Assembly (NCBI GenBank): GCA_020912385.1
Contig: CP087206.1
Coordinates: forward strand, 930,001 to 994,000
Length of the DNA: 64,000 nucleotides
Direction: 5' to 3'
DNA from: Neofusicoccum parvum
Taxonomy: Eukaryota; Ascomycota; Dothideomycetes; Botryosphaeriales; Botryosphaeriaceae
Shown here: positions 12,779-24,643 of the stretch, one piece after another
How positions within the stretch are numbered: position 1 is the stretch's first letter
Layout: the number at the start of each line of letters is the position of its first letter
The notes under the pieces: model-generated
The model's database searches: none
What the model was told of the DNA's origin: nothing
Seen by the model: the letters and a program-made list of their open reading frames with translations, nothing else
Program-made: the position numbers and the translations under genes

Positions 12779-13972
12779 CTAGGCCCTCCTCACAACACCC
12801 TCCTCACTCGACTGCGTCGTCTCACTGCCCGTCGCCATCGACGCCTCCCTCCTGTTAAGCGTGAGCCATCTCCTCCACCCAACCACATCATCTGCCGCGC
12901 CATCAACATCCTCGGCAACCGGATCCAGCGCCGACGACCTCTCGTCCCCTCTCTCCTCCTCCGCGCGCTTCTCCTCCGCCTTCCGCTCCTTCCTCTCCTT
13001 CCTCTTCACCCACGCCATCCTTGTCAACGCGCCCAGCGCCGCTATGAGCGAGAAAACGCCCAGGACCACCAGACACGCCATCTTGAAGACGAAGTCCCTG
13101 CGCTTCACCCTCTGGCAATGGTCCCAGCAGGTCTCCAGACTGTAGCACTCGACGATGTTGTGCGCCTGCACGAGCGGGTTCTTCTTGCCGCCCGTCCTCT
13201 TCACCTTGACCAGCTGGTTCTGGTACATCCACAGCTTCTCCTCGTCGCTCCAGCCCTTCGGGTCGACCGTGTCCGCGTCGGGGTTCCTCGGCGTCAGCAT
13301 CTCCGTCGCCGTGGCGCCCAGCCCCCCGCGCGGGACGGGCGTGTGGAAGCGGTGCGGCTTCGCCGTCGTCTTGGGCGTCTCCTCGGCCGGCTTGCCCTTG
13401 TCCGTCGCCGTCGACGACGGCGGGCCGGCCGACATCAGGGCCCTGCCGACCTCGGCCGCCTCGGCGGCGCCGCCGTAGCTCTTCGTGTGCTCCGCGACCT
13501 GCGACGTGAACGGGATGTGCCGCCCAGACCAGTCGCCCCAGTGCGGCAGCGTCCAGTTGACTTCCGCGGACATCGGCGTGCCGCTTTGGTTCCAGTGGAT
13601 CGGGTTCAGTAACAGGGGGACCAGGTAGCGCGAGAAGCACGTGTCCCTACAGACGCCAGCAGAGGACGAATTGGGGCCGCCGCAAGTGGTGTTAGAGCCG
13701 ATGATGGGGCTGTTATTGGAGGTGGGTGTCAGCTCGGATACATGTCCGCTTGAGGGGAGGTGGGTGAATGAGAAGGAGGGAATGCTCGGGAACACTTACT
13801 ACCACTTTGTGGTGGGAGTGGCCATGGGTGTGTGAACTACACTGTATGAATCGGATGGAGCAGATGAAGCAGGTCCGTGGATGATGAGGGTAATAGTTCT
13901 GAAGGGAAACTTCCACGCTACGGCGGAGGTGCAGTTGAAGAGAAGCATAGCCCAGAGTATTGTGAGCATCAT
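12779..13972 (-). CDS. Predicted secreted/type I single-pass membrane protein, function unknown
   Basis: Two exons (13800-13972 and 12779-13709, minus) join in frame to 367 residues. Residues 1-18 (MMLTILWAMLLFNCTSAV) look like a signal peptide. The extracellular part has several Cys residues (TTCGG, VCRDTC, VECYS, TCWDHC) and N-glycosylation sequons (NTT, NQS, NWT). A hydrophobic segment near MACLVVLGVFSLIAALGAL, at about residue 270, is a likely membrane span. It is followed by a strongly basic, then acidic cytoplasmic tail rich in KERKERK. I do not recognise the family. The membrane layout would fit a surface sensor or receptor-like protein, but that is only an inference. Confidence 0.78.
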
Positions 13973-14659
13973 TGTGGTGGTATTCGCTGCTGAGGTTGAA
14001 TGTGGCGGTGGGATACTGAAGCTAGGTCTCTGTGGGCAACAGGACTATCGTGGACGTGCTAATTGATGGGAGAGTTGTACGAAGTGTTGCAAGTGAGAAG
14101 AAAAGCGCGGCGGGAGGCACGTCCGTCGTGCTTTCCTCACTTAAAGTGGGCAGCGCCACCCTACCCCTTCCATCCTCACGGTACTGATTGCAGATGCAAA
14201 GCCACTGCACTTGCCGCGTCTGCAATTGCATCTTTGTCGAAGGAGCAACACATCGCCGAGTGCCTTTTCATCTGTGCGATTATCAATGGTCTGTGGTCAA
14301 ATGCGCCCTTGATATTTACCCTTCCCATTGCGTCTTGTGCTATATTCTTAACTCATACTTCGTTTGTGTACCAATCGCCGAAAAGAAGAAACGAAAGGAT
14401 GGGAAATGTGGGCGCGCAAAACATTTTGTCCAGATCCTTTTCGTCTATGTGGTATATAGTCATGAAAGCCTCCCCCTCCCTCCTCCTTCCCCGATCTTTT
14501 CACCCTCGCTATTCACCCAGCAGGAGCCACCCACCATAAACAGCACCTTCGCCATTCTCACGTAAACTATATGTCATGCAAGTACGATTCGTTGTTTTTT
14601 TCTTTTTGGAAGAATAAGAATGAGAAGGGAAAAAAAAAGCGTCAGAGTGGCATAAAGGT
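13973..14659. other. Upstream region of the unknown membrane protein gene; 3' flank of the importin gene
   Basis: Both neighbours are on the minus strand, so this stretch carries the promoter of one and the 3' UTR of the other. I see no coding frame with support. Confidence 0.5.
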
Positions 14660-17600
14660 TTAGCTCATCGACCTGAGCTTCTCCTGCTCCTGCGGCGTCA
14701 ACGCCGCAAACATCTCATTGAAGCCTGGCTTCTGCGCCGCCTCGTGGAAGAAGTTGGTCAGATAGGCCTGCGTCTCGTCATCGCGTTGGCGGCCGCCGAA
14801 CCCGTCATCGTTGGCGTAACCCATCAGTTCTAATGTTGATATCACTTTCGTTAGTTGTCTGGTTCTCGAGGTGTGATGACATCTGCTGGACAGCTCGTAG
14901 AGACTTACCGGCCTTGGTGGCGCCGAGTCCAAGATCCAGCTCGTCGCCGTCGTCCTCCCAGTCGTCGTCGTCGCTCTCGTCATCAGCGACCTCGGTGGCT
15001 GCGGAAGCGTTCACGGAAGACATGTTGCCACTGGCGGAGAGGAGCTCCTCAACAAGAACCTTGAGGATCTTCAGGTTGGCCGGAACCATGGTGTACTGAT
15101 CGGGATCTGACAGAAGAGAAGAATTAGAACGATATGGTCTGATCAACTGCAGCGAAAACATGCGAACGTACTCTGCCGGGCACGAGACCGGGTCATGATA
15201 CGGTCGCTTGTTGGGACAACGAGATCACCTTTGACCATGATTTGAGAAAGACGGGGGTCATTGAGATCGTAGAGCTTGGAAAGGGCGATGACACTGTAGA
15301 CGAGCGGTCAGCAGTCGAACAACTCAACAAGATTTAAGGATAGCGGTACGTACTTCTGGCGGATTTCGTCGTAACCAGCGAACATGATCGAGTTCTCCAA
15401 CCATTTGGCCATGACGACCTGCAAAGCATTCTGCTGGCCGATCTGAGTCTGAGCCAGGAAATCCACGACCTCGTGGGCGTTGACGAGGGACAGGCGCGCG
15501 AAGACAAGTGTCAGACTCTGGATGAATTGAGCCTGCGTTGCACTGCCAAGTCTGACAGCGACAGCGCGAAGCAGAGTCATCATGTAAGGACCCAGCTTCT
15601 CCGATCCAGCCTTCTCGACGACCTCGGCGGCAAGCTCACCAACCTCAGCAGCGGCGTTGTCATCGACATTGGGGCTGAGCAGACGATCGATGATGACAAG
15701 AATAACCTCAAGACCACCCTTGCCAGTATCATCATGCCACTCGAACAGCTGCTGATGGTCGTGGACAAGAATGTTCTTGACAGCGGCAGTGGCGGACCTG
15801 AGCAACTCCTCGTCATTGGAACCGAGGAGAACACGGTTGACCTTCGGCATGACAGTGGAAACGAACCCTTGTGGGAGAGGCTCGGAACCATGCTCAGTTA
15901 GGACGGACAGCAGCTCGGCAGCGAGATTAGTGAGGGCATTCTCCTCAGTTAGGGTGCCGACATCAAAAGCGCCGGTGAGCGAAGGAAGGACCTTCTGGCA
16001 TAGACGAGTGAAGGTGTCCGGGCCGGTTCCGGCAAGAGTCTCAGTAATTTCCTCAAACGTCTCGCTGACCAACATAGTGAGCTGGAAGTTGTTTGCGCCG
16101 TGGCTGGCAATGGTAAAGAGGAGATCCAAGCCAGAACCGTTCAGGCAGACCTGAGTATCAAGAAGAATTGCATCCCTGAGAGTCTCCACGAGAGTAACCA
16201 TGAGATCATCACTGTCGGCCAGCTCGCTGAGATCTTGTGTCGACAGGTAGGCCGAGATGGCGTTGATGACAGCACCCTGCAGAGGTAGAGTCGCAGCCTG
16301 GGGAAGAGCCGAGAGGTAGTGCTGAAGCGCGCGGATGCAGGCAACCTTGACCACATCAGACTCATCGTTGTTGATGGCCTGGAGCGAGGTCTCCATGAAG
16401 GATGCCGCCATTTGTTGCAGCGCATCACCGGAGGTCCTGGTCAAGCTGCCAGCAACGAGGTAGCCGCGAGCGCGCAGGAATTCCTCCTCCTGTTGCATGG
16501 CGTATCTGACGAAGTCGATGAAACCCGTGGCAGCCTCGGCGCTGACTTGACGATCGACATCCTGGAAGTCGCCGAGCATCTGGTTGAGGATGTAGAGCGC
16601 AGCCTCCTTAGCTTTCCAGGTCTGGTTCGTCGAGTAAAGAGAGCGGGTGTAAGAGAGCAGACCGTCGACAGTGGCAGCGCTTTGCCACTCACCAAGCTTG
16701 ATGACGAGGTCTCCGCACGCGGTGCGGGGCGTGTAGTTGGCAGTGACGCTGGTCTCCTCGGAAAGGAAGATGTTGACGTCCAGGTTCCAGAGACCCTCCT
16801 CCTCGGTGGTGATCTGAGCGTACGCCACAGCAAGCTTCATGACCTCGGTGACCCAAGTGGCTCCAGTGCCGCTCTGTGCCTGCAGCTGCGACTCCAACTC
16901 CTTTCGGACCGGCGGCGCCTTCAAGCACGCCTGCATGAAGTCTAGCTCCTCGAGGACGAGGAAGTCTAGAGTATACGGTAGACCATCGGCATCCTCCAGC
17001 CTGCTCTGTCTGTCATCCTCGATGTACATTTGGTGGTATGCGCCCTGCAGCGAGGAGAGCTCATCCCAGGTAGCGCTGAACAGGACCGGGCTGTGAGGCG
17101 AGAGCGTCGAGGGGAAAACAGAGCGTATCCTCATGAGCGCCTGTACATGGTCAACAGTTGCATTGACAGAGTTGCGGGAAACGAGATTTGATTCCTACCT
17201 TTACGACCTGCAGCTTCAAAACCACGAGACCCCTCCAGATCTCGGCAGCCTCGGAGCTCTCATCCTCTGACGGCGCTGCCGGAAGCTTCGTCTTCAACAC
17301 CTCAATGAAAAACGGCAGCCAAACGCTCAGCGTCTCGTCCGCAAAGCCCTTTACGGCCTGCTTGTGGTCCTCCATCACCATCTCAAGGGTGTCGAAGCAG
17401 CTGCGGAAGACGGAGACGGCGAGGGCGCGCAGCGACGGCTTTCGTTGGGCGCTGGTGGCGACGTTGTACATGGTCTTGACGAGCTCGCCGGCGGACTGGA
17501 AGAACTGGACCTCGTTGAAGCACTCGTCGATCAGGTCGCCGAGCACCTTGAGGGCGCCATGCAGCTGGGCGTCGGTGGCATTGGGTATCAGGTTGAGCAG

Positions 17601-17999
17601 GCCGGGCAGCAAGTCAGGCCACTGGTCGGGGAAGTCGGCGGAGGCAATCTTGCTGACGACGTAGCTGGCGGCGGTCTTGATCTTGCGCTCGTCCGAGTTG
17701 CTGGTGGCCAGCTCGAGCAGCGAGTGCCGCAGCCTCGACCTGACCTCCTCGCCCGTCACGAGCTGACCTTTGAACTCATCGAACTGCGTGGACCACGTAG
17801 TCACGACGTATTTTCGCAGCGTCAGCAGGGCGCACTGGCGGATGTCGAGCGGCACCGAGTCGTGCGAGGCGACGGTGACGAGGCTTAGCGGGAAGGCCTC
17901 ATTCGGGTACAGTTGCTCCAGCTGCAGCTCGGCCTGCTTGCGCGGCCCCTCGGCGGGCGATTGCGTGTCGGCGAGAAGACGGACGAGCTGCTCTTCCAT
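14660..17999 (-). CDS. kap114: Importin-beta family karyopherin, Kap114/importin-9 type
   Basis: Five exons (17199-17999, 15354-17140, 15172-15293, 14909-15106, 14660-14829, minus) join to 1025 residues, the family's usual size. The N-terminus (MEEQLVRLLADTQSP, then a segment with RKQAELQLEQLYP) is the importin-beta N-terminal repeat that contacts Ran-GTP. The rest is helical HEAT repeat sequence. Near residue 960 there is a long Asp/Glu loop (ADDESDDDDWEDDGDELD), as found in importin-9/Kap114, where it helps bind basic cargo. Known cargoes of Kap114 include histones H2A-H2B and TBP. The start codon is the first in-frame ATG and lies at the expected distance from the first repeat. The gene is divergent from the Rev7-type gene. 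Confidence 0.93.
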
Positions 18000-18717
18000 G
18001 GCTGCGGACGGAGTGCGGGAGGACGGCGGGGCGGAGGGGCGGAGAGGGGCGGCGCGTGGGTGGTGTTTTGTGGCGTCGACGTGCCTTCAGACACGCGTGG
18101 TCGACGTGGTTGTGTTGTTCTTCACGCCAAAATTCGCGGGGTCGCTGTGGTGCAGGCGGCGGGCCAGTCCCTGGGCCGTGAGCTGTCTGTCGTCACGCGG
18201 CTTGGGATCGGAACGAGGATGTTGAGTCGGCGGTGCTCCTAGCGCTCCAAGACAGAGGCGTGCGGGTCGGAGGCAGGCATGCGCGTCTGTAATCTTTTTT
18301 CAAGTGAAGGGCGGGCCTGAGGGCGGTGACGCCCTGCCAGCGGCGCAAGCACCTCGGCTGTCTCGTAACGTGACTGCGCGTCGCGCCCAAGCCCAAACCC
18401 GCAACTCTTCTCTGGCGCCGCGTCCGATCGACATGGATTGCAGATTACCGCCGTCTTGCTCGCAGCGCCCGCGTTAAGCTTATCCCGCCAACCAGGGTAC
18501 GCATCTCTGTTCTAATGCAAGTGACGGCACCAGCCAGCCCTACACTCCCGCCGCCACTGCTACTCCCCGCATCCTCTGCACGCCGTCGCGGCGCCGCGCT
18601 TGCTTTTTATTCTCCGCCCGCCAGCAACACGATGGCTGACACCCGCGATCCCAGCGCCCAAAACCCACTCTCCTCCACGCCCGCTGCGGCGGCCAAGTCC
18701 CAAACCCCCCCGTCGCC
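18000..18717. promoter_or_regulatory. Divergent promoter region of the importin and Rev7-type genes
   Basis: The starts of two divergent genes lie 718 bases apart. An ATG at 18632 opens a 46-codon frame that ends at 18772, overlapping the Rev7-type start in another frame. A run of seven C lies near 18705-18711 between the two ATGs. Confidence 0.55.
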
Positions 18718-19491
18718 ATGCCAGCACAACCGCCAGCCCCACCAGCACCCCGCACCTTCACCCACCTCATAGTCGCCTTCACCTCCTTCCTTACCGTCGC
18801 CATCCACACCATCCTGCACCAGCGCTCCCTCTACCCGCGCACCTCCTTCCTCACCGCCCGCGCCTACAACTACCCCGTCCACCAGAGCCGCCACCCGGCC
18901 GTCTGCGCCTGGGTCGCCGACGCCGTCGCCGCCGTCGAGGCCGAGCTCCTCCAGAACCGCGCCGCCCGCGTCGCGCTCGTCGTCTACTCGGCCGCCAGCA
19001 GGCCGCTCGAGCGCTTCGTCTGGGACGTGAGCCGGTTCCCCGCCGTGGCCAGGGAAGAGCGGGAGACGGCGTTCGCCGAGCGGGAGGGCGAGGGCCCCAG
19101 GCCTGCGGACGCGGAGCCGACGGACGCGAACGTGGACCTCGAAGAGCAGTTCCGCGCCTCGCTGGCGAAGCTGACGGCGTGCGGCGGCCTGCTCAGGCCG
19201 CTGCCGCCCGGGTGCACGTTCACAGTTGCGGTGGAGCTGAGGGAGGACGCGGACGCGCCGATCGGGCATCCCCAACCGTGGATACCGGCGCATCCGTCAC
19301 TGCAGGCTACGAAGCAGAAGGGCGATGGCGAGAAGCCGGCGAGGGGCGAGGAGCTGGGAGGGGCGAAGATGACACCGGTCAGAGCGGTCAGGGCTGGTGA
19401 GATGATGTTTGAAATGTGGATCGAGGAAGGGAAGGCAAAAGTGGACACGGATGGTTCTGCATCGAACAATAGTTCGGCCGATTATAGATGA
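18718..19491 (+). CDS. rev7: HORMA-domain protein, Rev7/Mad2B (MAD2L2) type
   Basis: A single exon of 257 residues. The stretch from about residue 13 (FTHLIVAFTSFLTVAIHTIL, then YPRTSFLTARAYNYPVHQSRHP) matches the beginning of the HORMA domain of Rev7. The AVEAELLQN and LVVYSAASRPLERFVWDVSRFP segments that follow are typical of it. Rev7 is the accessory subunit of DNA polymerase zeta in translesion synthesis and belongs to the Mad2 fold family. The middle is unusually charged, and the C-terminus ends with a Ser/Asn tail. The start at 18718 gives a short Pro/Ala lead-in. An upstream ATG in another frame could be an overlapping uORF, or could mark a frameshift at a C7 run. Confidence 0.88.
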   Translation: MPAQPPAPPAPRTFTHLIVAFTSFLTVAIHTILHQRSLYPRTSFLTARAYNYPVHQSRHPAVCAWVADAVAAVEAELLQNRAARVALVVYSAASRPLERFVWDVSRFPAVAREERETAFAEREGEGPRPADAEPTDANVDLEEQFRASLAKLTACGGLLRPLPPGCTFTVAVELREDADAPIGHPQPWIPAHPSLQATKQKGDGEKPARGEELGGAKMTPVRAVRAGEMMFEMWIEEGKAKVDTDGSASNNSSADYR

Positions 19492-20559
19492 AAATGAACA
19501 AGTTAAAGTCATGAGATACGGGAGGCTCCACCATCATTTATTGCAGAGACCGTCAATTCATAAAGGCGCTATATATTACCTGCCAAGCGCAGAGGGAAGT
19601 GAATAATCCTCGATTGGCCTGAACACAAAAGAGTAGGTGTGTAGAAGTAGAGCCTCTTCAGTGACTAATTACCAGAAAAGTCGGGGAAGAGTTTGCTTAA
19701 TTATAAGAACCGGGGAACCGAATGAAAAGAAGAAAAAATGGAGACGAAGAGCAGAAGCCGGATAAAGGGGAAGTAAGCACTCAAAAAGTAGAAAGTCCTG
19801 GGATATTAAAATAAAGACGCCACCCATGATCAGAAACCTGCAAAGCCATGAGATGGGCGTGGACGTTCGGAAGCCAGAAGCAGCACCGCACCAGAGCATA
19901 GGCTCCGCTCTTCTCGATCGTCATAGCAAAAAAAAAAAAAAAACCTGGGGTATCGAATGCATGGCAATGAGCAAATTAGCAGGCTGTGATGCGGGGGATA
20001 CCAAAAGCAGAAGACTAATAAGCGCTATACCAAGGGAAACTCCATCGCAACCTTTCATGGAATCTTCTTCATGTCGATGCCGTACGCCAGTCTCTTGGAA
20101 ATGTGCAAATGCAAGTATGGAGGTCGAAGCTGATCTTGATGCATGCTCCATTTCAGTCGACCCATACGGTGGTGAGCTTACGGCGAACTGAGAGGGAAGG
20201 TCTCGCGCAAATGACGATGCAGGTGAGAAAGCGCCGGTTGTGCAGGCCGGAAACGTTCAAGGCCACCCGACCCTCTCTTCTTCTTCTTTTTCCTGCCAAG
20301 AGTTTACCGGCTGAACAAAGCTTTGCTTCTGTCGATGTAGAGGTAGGTATTGGCTCTGACTGTAACCACTAGCTGTTTGGACCCAAGAAACTGGAAGCTT
20401 TGAATTGTAACTGCCGGTTGAGGCAGCCTGTTGCGTCCGTGGAACGTAAGTGCAAATTATGGTCTCAGAGAGTAACCATCAAGCATGATTGCAGGTAGGG
20501 GCCGTTGGGTGTAGTCCATGGTTGGCATGCGTTACCCAAGAAGAGAAGCTGAACCCAGC
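19492..20559. other. Convergent intergenic region, no gene seen
   Basis: This stretch lies between the 3' ends of the Rev7-type and RBR ligase genes. It is less GC-rich than its surroundings and contains a run of about 16 A from 19927. None of the short open frames shows a domain. Confidence 0.5.
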
Positions 20560-23376
20560 TTAACGACCGCCACCCGGCCAGTGGCGTAGATGCCCGATCC
20601 CGTGCACACGCCTGAACTCCCGCTCGAACTCGTTCATGTGCTCATTTTCAGGCCTGTTTTGGCGCTGGGCGTTCTGGCGCTCGACGTTCTGAAGCCGGTC
20701 CAGTTCGTCTGCAAGCTGGTTCTGATGCCTGTTGATATGTTCATGAACACGCTGAAACAGGAACTCGTGCTCACGCGCTTGCTCGTCAGGGGGTACCCGG
20801 TTCATTCCGGCCGCAAGACGCTGGAATATGGGCAACTCAAGCGCGCGCGCCTGCTCATCACGGGGAGCTTGACCAAGTTGGTCAACAGGAAGACCAATCT
20901 GGGGTTGATCTGCCCTTAGCGGTGCAACGTGTGCCGCTCCCGCGAAAGGCTCAGGCCAGCGTCGAGCCGGGGCTCCCCGGGCCACCAGAGGAGCAGGAGG
21001 GTGATTGGGAGGTATCTGGTTATGTCTCGCGTGTGGTTCATGCATATGAAACTGGTGGAACCTGGGGAGTGGGTGAAGATTGGCATTGGCGTGGCGATGT
21101 GCCATCATTGCGGCATTTTGCTGTTGGTGTTGGTTTGCCTGCTGAGCTTGCATAGCCGGCCAACCAACAGGCGCATGTGCGACAACCCCACCTGGTTCGA
21201 AGAAGGGTATTCCAGGAACACCAGCTGCCATTCTGCCTCGGATCACCGGTTGGCGGGGCTGCACTGGAATAGGACCAAGGAAAGGAGGAAAACCAGGAGG
21301 GTGATGGGCCCGTTCAGAGCGCTCAATCCGCTTTTGCTCCGCCTGCTGTACGCGATCTGAGACCTTGACCTTGAGCTCTTCCTCTGATATGTCTGGATGC
21401 TGCTCCTTGATTTTGGCGATGGCCTCAGCCTCAGCCTTTTTCACCTCTTCCTGATGACGCTTGTCGGAATTGTCGTAGAGAGGGCACTTGCCTGCCGATT
21501 CGTGAAAATGATCATAGCCGGTGACATTTGTGGAGCAAACGTAACTATCGAGGTGAAGGTCAATCACGAAGAGTACTCATAGACGGGGCTTGGTTGAGTA
21601 ACATACCACTGGGTGTTTCCACAAGAACCACACGTCATCTTGTTGCAACCAGATTCCTTAATGAACTTATTCTTGCACTTACTGTAGTATGGTAAGCAGC
21701 TGGAATTGATGTTGGCATATTAGAGAAGATCTTGCTGGACTTACTTGCAGACTCTGATGAGCGCCTCCGACATAGCATTTTCAACGTCTACTCGAGCACG
21801 GCACTTGCGATCCTTTGCCGCCTCATCGCACGTCCGAGGCGTATGGCTCTCCAAATGGCAGAGCCTGCAGCTCACCTCATGGCAGCTCGGGCAGCGGAAC
21901 TCTCGATCGACTTCGACTGGCTCGCAGATAGCCTGATAGTCACAGAACGGGCATTCTTCCAGGCCTTCGATGCCAGCGTTACGAAGGTCCTCTTTCTGCT
22001 GCATCTTCTCCAGTCGGTCGAACTCCTTGGGGTCAAGAAACGCCACGAGCTGTGCGCGAGAAAAGTCGGCTTCGCAGTCGGTAGTAGCCATGCATTTCGG
22101 GCGGCATCTGCCCGTGGCCAGCTGCGAGTTGACGTAGTTTTGGGCGCACTCATGGCAGAAGAAGTGCACTTCTTCACCATTGCAGTAGGTCATACGGTTT
22201 GTGGGATACTCCGTAAAACAACACTGGCAGTCCGTCATAGCGTTGGCGGATCGAGCCTCGGACTCGTTGCGTTCTTCCTCGAGGCGTCTCAACGCCTCTT
22301 TCTCACGTTTGGCTGCGGGACGCGGGGATATCAGAAATAAGTACAAGGGGATATGGCAACAAGCGATAAAGAAGATCTGGCGATCCGGGATGTTGGGCGC
22401 AGAACTTACTAGTCTCATCCCTGACTTTTTTCTTCGCGGCAGTCAGCTCGCGTAGTACTTTCTGGATGGCTTGCGTCATTGCACCTTCGAGGCCTGCCGG
22501 GGAGGAGCCAATAGCCTTAGGGTCGCGGCGGCGAACCCTCTTGTAGGGTCTTCTCGACCTGTCGGTGTCGGAGTACGTCCTTTCTGCGGCCTCGATGTGG
22601 ATAAAGGCTTTGAAGAACGAGTGTTCGCATCGAAGAGTTTGCTCGATGAACTTGACGGGTACCTCGGGATACTCGTTCTGTAGAAGGTTGGTCCTGTTGA
22701 GGAAGTGAGTGAGTGGATTGTTAAGGAATTCGTTTTTTATTGCGCGGCGGGGAGGCGTGTGTGTTGGCGCACAGCTGGCGGCCAAAAGCCATGTTAAGAT
22801 CTGGAAAACGACTTACGCTGCGGACTGGTACACGCGACGCGCTGCATACGGTCCATTCTCTAAGGGATCCTGTTCGAAGTCGTCTTCCTCTGGCTCTCTC
22901 TTCCGCTTCAGCGCCGCCCGCTGTGCTTCACGTTCCGTCGGATACCTTCCCTCGTCCAGGATACGCACGATCAGCTGATCGCACCAGGTGCTATCGGCTT
23001 GCATGCCCACCTCGAGGCCATCACGAAACATCGTCCGCACGTGATCATGTGATATGTCCGGATAGATTTCCAGCACCTTTGCCAAACACTGGTCTTCGGT
23101 CATGGGACGCGGCACATCCGGTTCGATCACTTCTGGGGTGTGGGCGAGCGCCAGCTGGGCTCCAGCATCGGCACCGTCATCTTCCTCCAATGCAGCCATG
23201 ATGGCAACCCATTCTGCATCAAAATTCGAGTCTTGGGCGGCCAGTGGATCAGGCCGGAGCAGTGGGTTCGCAGCGGGCCGGTGAGGACGAGGTACCTCCA
23301 GCACATCGTCGTCGCTGTCGGACAGAATCTCGATGACCTCTCGCGGTTGAGCCATGCCAGGTCTGTTGAAAGCCAT
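20560..23376 (-). CDS. RBR (RING-between-RING) E3 ubiquitin ligase, RNF216/TRIAD3-like
   Basis: Five exons (22817-23376, 22410-22774, 21745-22312, 21607-21681, 20560-21544, minus) join to 850 residues. RING1 begins near CQCCFTEYPTNRM. It is followed by the in-between-RING zinc site (CPFCDYQAICEP, FRCPSCHEVSC, CRLCHLESH) and RING2 split across a 75-base exon (NKCKNKFIKESGCNKMTC, then CGNTQCYVC). In RBR ligases the Cys of the GCNKM motif carries the ubiquitin thioester. The order and spacing resemble RNF216. The N-terminus (residues 13-24, VIEILSDSDDD) looks like a SUMO-interaction motif. After RING2 comes a long Gln/Asn/His/Pro-rich and then coiled-coil-like tail. The acceptor of exon 2 (22774) is the least certain junction. 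Substrates are not known from the sequence. Confidence 0.9.
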
Positions 23377-24643
23377 GTCGCCAAGTGCGAGGCAGGTCCG
23401 GGGCAGCGGTCGGCGCGCTCAAAAGGAATTGAGAGCAGACAATGGCAACCACGAGGCAGCGAGGCAGGAGGGAAGTGGAGGGCGGTGGAAGCCTTTCGAA
23501 GGCAAGACGCTGTCCCGACGCCGGCGGAACTGATGGAAGCATATACACGAGGAGAGCAGGCGAACGCGGTGAATGCACAGAAAAAAAAAACGCTGTCACC
23601 CTACCTAGTGACAGTGCTCCTGCGCAGCAGGTACGGCGAGTGTGCGGGGCAAGCAGGGCTCAGAAGGCGAAGAATCGAACCATGGCGCTGCAGTCGAAGG
23701 TCGGCAGGCCGCAATCACGAGTCTGGTGTTGGAGCGAGGGAGGAGGGGTAGCGTCAGCGCGGCGTGCACAACCTGAGGTCTCCGCGCGCCGCCGTGGGCA
23801 TTGTCTGCGGCGCGAAAGCGAGCGAGGGCGAGCAAACGGAGCCGCGCGGCTGTTCGGGAAGCCTGTCGCGGCCAACAGACGGGCGCCAACAGCCTGGGCA
23901 GGCAGCAGAGACGATTCGCTGCGTGTGGAATGCGGCGAGGGACGCACCCGCAGCCTCGCGGCGGGCCACGGTGACGGCGACGGCGACGGCAGCGCAGCGC
24001 GCTTGGGCCACGCGAGCTGGCGGGGCGCGAGTCAGCGCGGCGGGCGTCGCGGGCTTGCTCGCTGGCTCGCTGGCTCGCTGGCGTGCTGCGGGCGCTTCCA
24101 GAACCGCTGGAGACTCGTCGTCTATCTGCGGCTTACCATCGTGCAGCGGCACTGCGGCAGAGCCTCCAGTTATACACCTCTCCCGCCTGCAAACACCTGT
24201 GGATCCCCCACCCCTGCCGGCTGCTGGGCTATCGCAAAAGCACCGCCATGTTCCAACGCTTCTTCACCGGTGCGCGTCATGGCTCACGCCCAATCCAGCA
24301 GTTCGATGCCGTAAGACGAGCAACCCCTGGCCGCCGCTCCACCTTCCGCGCCCTACGGCCCCTCCACATGTGATCTGCCCGTGTCCCCAGCCGGCTTGCC
24401 ACGGTTCCCGTCGGAGACCCTCCACCTGTGCGTCCGTCTACCTATCTCAAACCAGCCTGGATGCGGGCACCAGGAGTCATTCGCTGCTCAGTGCAACGGC
24501 CTACCGCTCCTTCAAAGCCATCTCCGCATTCTTGACACATAAATACGTCGGTCCCCGCCGCCATCGCGCACCCGGAGCACACAAAGCCGCCCAGCCCCAG
24601 CAAGCTTACACACCGCTGTATACCTATCATTGCCACCGCCAAA
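23377..24643. promoter_or_regulatory. Divergent promoter region of the RBR ligase and LYC1-like genes
   Basis: The starts of two divergent genes are 1267 bases apart. The region is GC-rich, with a CGGCGA run near 23960-23985 and a TCGCTGGC direct repeat near 24054-24085. Open frames on both strands lack domains, and I call no gene. Confidence 0.5.
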
